A DNA stretch of 6,856 nt from Microbacteriaceae bacterium (GTDB lineage: Bacteria; Actinomycetota; Actinomycetes; Actinomycetales; Microbacteriaceae): assembly GCA_011620705.1 (NCBI GenBank), contig WOYR01000162.1, positions 1 to 6,856 of the forward strand, read 5' to 3'. A program made the position numbers and the translations under genes. Shown here piece by piece: positions 5,373 through 6,856 of the stretch (position 1 is its first letter; the number at the start of each line of letters is the position of its first letter). Under the pieces are notes generated by a model that was not told the DNA's origin, did no database searches, and saw nothing but the letters and a program-made list of their open reading frames with translations.

Positions 5373-6679
5373 GCGCTCAGCCGCCTTCCGGCTCCGCGGG
5401 CGCGCTGCCGGCCGAGCCGGGGCGGGCTCCCAGTGCCGAACCGGGGCGGGAGGCGCCGGCGGCGAACCGCATCCTGCGCGAGATCTTCTCCGGCGGCGCC
5501 GTGGTCACGGTGCTCGCCGTCGTGCTGGCCCTGCTGATCGCGGGTGTTCTCATCGCCGCGACCGACAGCGGGGTGCAGGCGGCCTTCGGGTATTTCTTCG
5601 CTCAGCCGGGCGACAGCTTCCTGGCTATCGGCAACGCTGTCGGCGGCGCGTACTCCTCGCTCTTCCAGGGCTCGATCTATAACTTCATGCGCCCCGGATT
5701 CCTCAACGGCATCAAGCCGCTGACCGAGACGCTGACCTTCGCGACGCCCCTGATCGTCGCGGGCCTCGGCGTGGCGCTCGCCTTCCGGGTCGGCATGTTC
5801 AACATCGGCGGACGCGGCCAGATCCTGATCGCGGCCGCGGTCGCGGGATGGATCAGCTGGTCGTTCCCGATGCCCTTCTTCATCCACGCCCTGGTGGCCA
5901 CGATCGGGGCGATCGTCGGCGGTGCGCTGTGGGGAGGGATCGCGGGGCTGCTCAAGGCGCGCACGGGAGCGCACGAGGTCATCGTGACGATCATGCTCAA
6001 CTACGTCGCGTTCTATCTGATCTCGTTCATGCTGCGCACCCCTGGGGCGCTGCAGTCCGCCGGCTCGAACAACCCGAAGTCGCCTGCGGCGCTCCCGACG
6101 GCGGTGTACCCGAAGCTCAGCGATCTGATCACCCTGTTCGGCGGCGGGCCGACCACCTTCCGGGTGAACGCCGGGTTCATCATCGCGATCCTCGCGACGA
6201 TCTTCGTCTGGTACATCGTGAACCGCTCGAGCCTCGGCTTCCGCTTCCGCGCGGTCGGCGAGAACCCGCGCGCAGCCAGGGTCGCGGGCATCAACGTCAA
6301 CATGGTGTACATCCTGGCGATGGTGCTGTCCGGCGGCCTGGTGGGACTGGCAGGCGCTGATCAGGTGCTCGGCAGCACGCCATCCGGCTTCAGCTCGGGA
6401 GTGGATGCCGGAATCGGCTTCGACGCGATCACGGTCGCCCTGCTCGGGCGGTCCCGGCCGTGGGGGGTGTTCTTCAGCGGGCTGCTGTTCGGAGCGCTGA
6501 AGGCCGGCAGCTACACCATGCAGGCGTCGGAGCAGATCCCGATCGACATCGTGCTGGTGGTCCAGTCGGTGATCGTGCTCCTGATCGCCGCGCCCCCGCT
6601 GGTGCGCACGGTGTTCCACCTGCCCAAGCCCGGCATCCAGCCGAGAACCCGCCGCACAGCCGGGGTGGTGACCAAGTGA
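5369..6679 (+). CDS. ABC importer permease 1 (BPD_transp_2 family, nucleoside type)
   Basis: A 436-residue inner-membrane permease forming half of the channel of the BMP-type importer. A hydrophilic, Pro/Ala/Gly-rich N-terminal tail (about residues 1-32) contains a tandem repeat (AEPGRAPS, AEPGREAP) and is followed by a first membrane segment at 44-64. About seven or eight further hydrophobic segments follow (near 122-140, 152-166, 172-195, 204-222, 267-284, 311-331, 352-378, 391-412). Family motifs are FNIGGRGQ (144-151; usually FNIGAEGQ), GAHEVIVTIMLNYVA (200-214), which faces the ATPase or the pore, and VGENPRAARVAGINV (296-310), the cytoplasmic coupling region. The start overlaps the ATPase stop (ATGA). 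The end overlaps the next permease start (GTGA). The long polar tail is longer than typical for the family; it is probably cytoplasmic and of unknown use. Confidence 0.93.
   Translation: MSAQPPSGSAGALPAEPGRAPSAEPGREAPAANRILREIFSGGAVVTVLAVVLALLIAGVLIAATDSGVQAAFGYFFAQPGDSFLAIGNAVGGAYSSLFQGSIYNFMRPGFLNGIKPLTETLTFATPLIVAGLGVALAFRVGMFNIGGRGQILIAAAVAGWISWSFPMPFFIHALVATIGAIVGGALWGGIAGLLKARTGAHEVIVTIMLNYVAFYLISFMLRTPGALQSAGSNNPKSPAALPTAVYPKLSDLITLFGGGPTTFRVNAGFIIAILATIFVWYIVNRSSLGFRFRAVGENPRAARVAGINVNMVYILAMVLSGGLVGLAGADQVLGSTPSGFSSGVDAGIGFDAITVALLGRSRPWGVFFSGLLFGALKAGSYTMQASEQIPIDIVLVVQSVIVLLIAAPPLVRTVFHLPKPGIQPRTRRTAGVVTK
5411..5458 (+). repeat. Two tandem 24-bp units in the permease N-terminus
   Basis: Units 5411-5434 and 5435-5458 share their first 16 bases with one mismatch and encode AEPGRAPS and AEPGREAP. 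The frame is kept. This looks like a small in-frame duplication that has since diverged. Confidence 0.6.
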
Positions 6680-6856
6680 CTCTTCGAACTGCTCAGGACG
6701 GCGCTGCGGCCGGCGGGGCGAAGCTCTCGGCGCCGATCGTCCACGAGAAGGCCGTCGTCCGCAGCCTGAAGATCCCGATCGTGCTCGATGTCTTCGCCGC
6801 CGCAGCGCTGGTGTTCGCCTTCGGCATCCCCCGGAGCGGGTCCAGCACCTTCGGCC
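6676..6856 (+). CDS. ABC importer permease 2, N-terminal fragment
   Basis: Sixty codons of a gene that leaves the right edge. It starts at the GTG at 6676, overlapping the stop of the first permease by 4 bp (GTGA), with a GGGGTGG purine run (6662-6668) 7 nt upstream as a moderate ribosome site. The product begins with a polar tail (residues 1-32) and then a hydrophobic stretch (about 34-50) that is probably the first membrane segment. BMP-type importers usually have two different permeases encoded in tandem after the ATPase, so position makes this the second one. The visible part holds no diagnostic family motif; the call rests on context and the N-terminal layout. Confidence 0.75.
   Translation, partial: MTLRTAQDGAAAGGAKLSAPIVHEKAVVRSLKIPIVLDVFAAAALVFAFGIPRSGSSTFG

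Noticed and set aside
4769..6619. Open frame of about 616 codons on the minus strand, opposite the ATPase and first permease
   Set aside because: Its product is a low-complexity Arg/Asp/Glu/His-rich chain without domain character, and it lies antisense to two clear family members. This is expected in high-GC coding DNA.
1..6856. Possible Asp codon bias, with GAT often seen in GGATG or GATC contexts
   Set aside because: Many GAC codons occur in similar contexts, and without genome-wide counts I cannot tell this from ordinary codon-pair preference.
1..6856. tRNA, rRNA, CRISPR, insertion sequence or attachment-site signals
   Set aside because: Looked for and not seen. Gene-free stretches are all under 200 bp and hold only promoter and hairpin elements.

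Overview
This window comes from a high-GC Gram-positive bacterium, most likely an actinobacterium of the order Micrococcales and plausibly a Microbacteriaceae member. The base is GC-dominated third codon positions, several GTG starts, actinobacterial TAnnnT-type -10 boxes and the style of the encoded proteins. The family-level placement is inference. All genes recognised are chromosomal core or transport genes. I see no mobile element, CRISPR array, RNA gene or phage remnant.

Positions 1-1195 (minus strand) hold the upstream end of a succinate dehydrogenase operon in the order sdhC-sdhD-sdhA. sdhC and sdhD overlap by 4 bp, sdhA follows after 10 bp and runs off the left edge, and sdhB would be expected beyond it. 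Positions 1196-1325 form a short divergent control region. Positions 1326-2450 (plus strand) encode a monofunctional mannose-1-phosphate guanylyltransferase (ManC type) that supplies GDP-mannose.

Positions 2451-2649 are an intergenic region with a GC palindrome behind manC and a candidate promoter in front of the next gene. Positions 2650-6856 (plus strand) encode an ABC importer of the basic membrane protein (BMP) class, in the family of nucleoside importers such as PnrA/BmpA and the Nup and Rns systems. It comprises a lipoprotein binding protein, a double-domain ATPase, a first permease and the first 60 residues of a second permease. The ATPase and permeases are translationally coupled through 4-bp overlaps. 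A perfect 14-bp hairpin separates the binding-protein gene from the ATPase gene, which has its own candidate leaderless promoter. This would let the cell make much more binding protein than membrane complex.

The genes fall into three functional units: respiration and TCA cycle (sdh), nucleotide-sugar supply (manC), and probable nucleoside uptake. I find no evidence of an undescribed system. The most interesting signals are regulatory: two start sites with matching leaderless geometry, the hairpin/internal promoter pair, and an inverted repeat over the binding-protein promoter.
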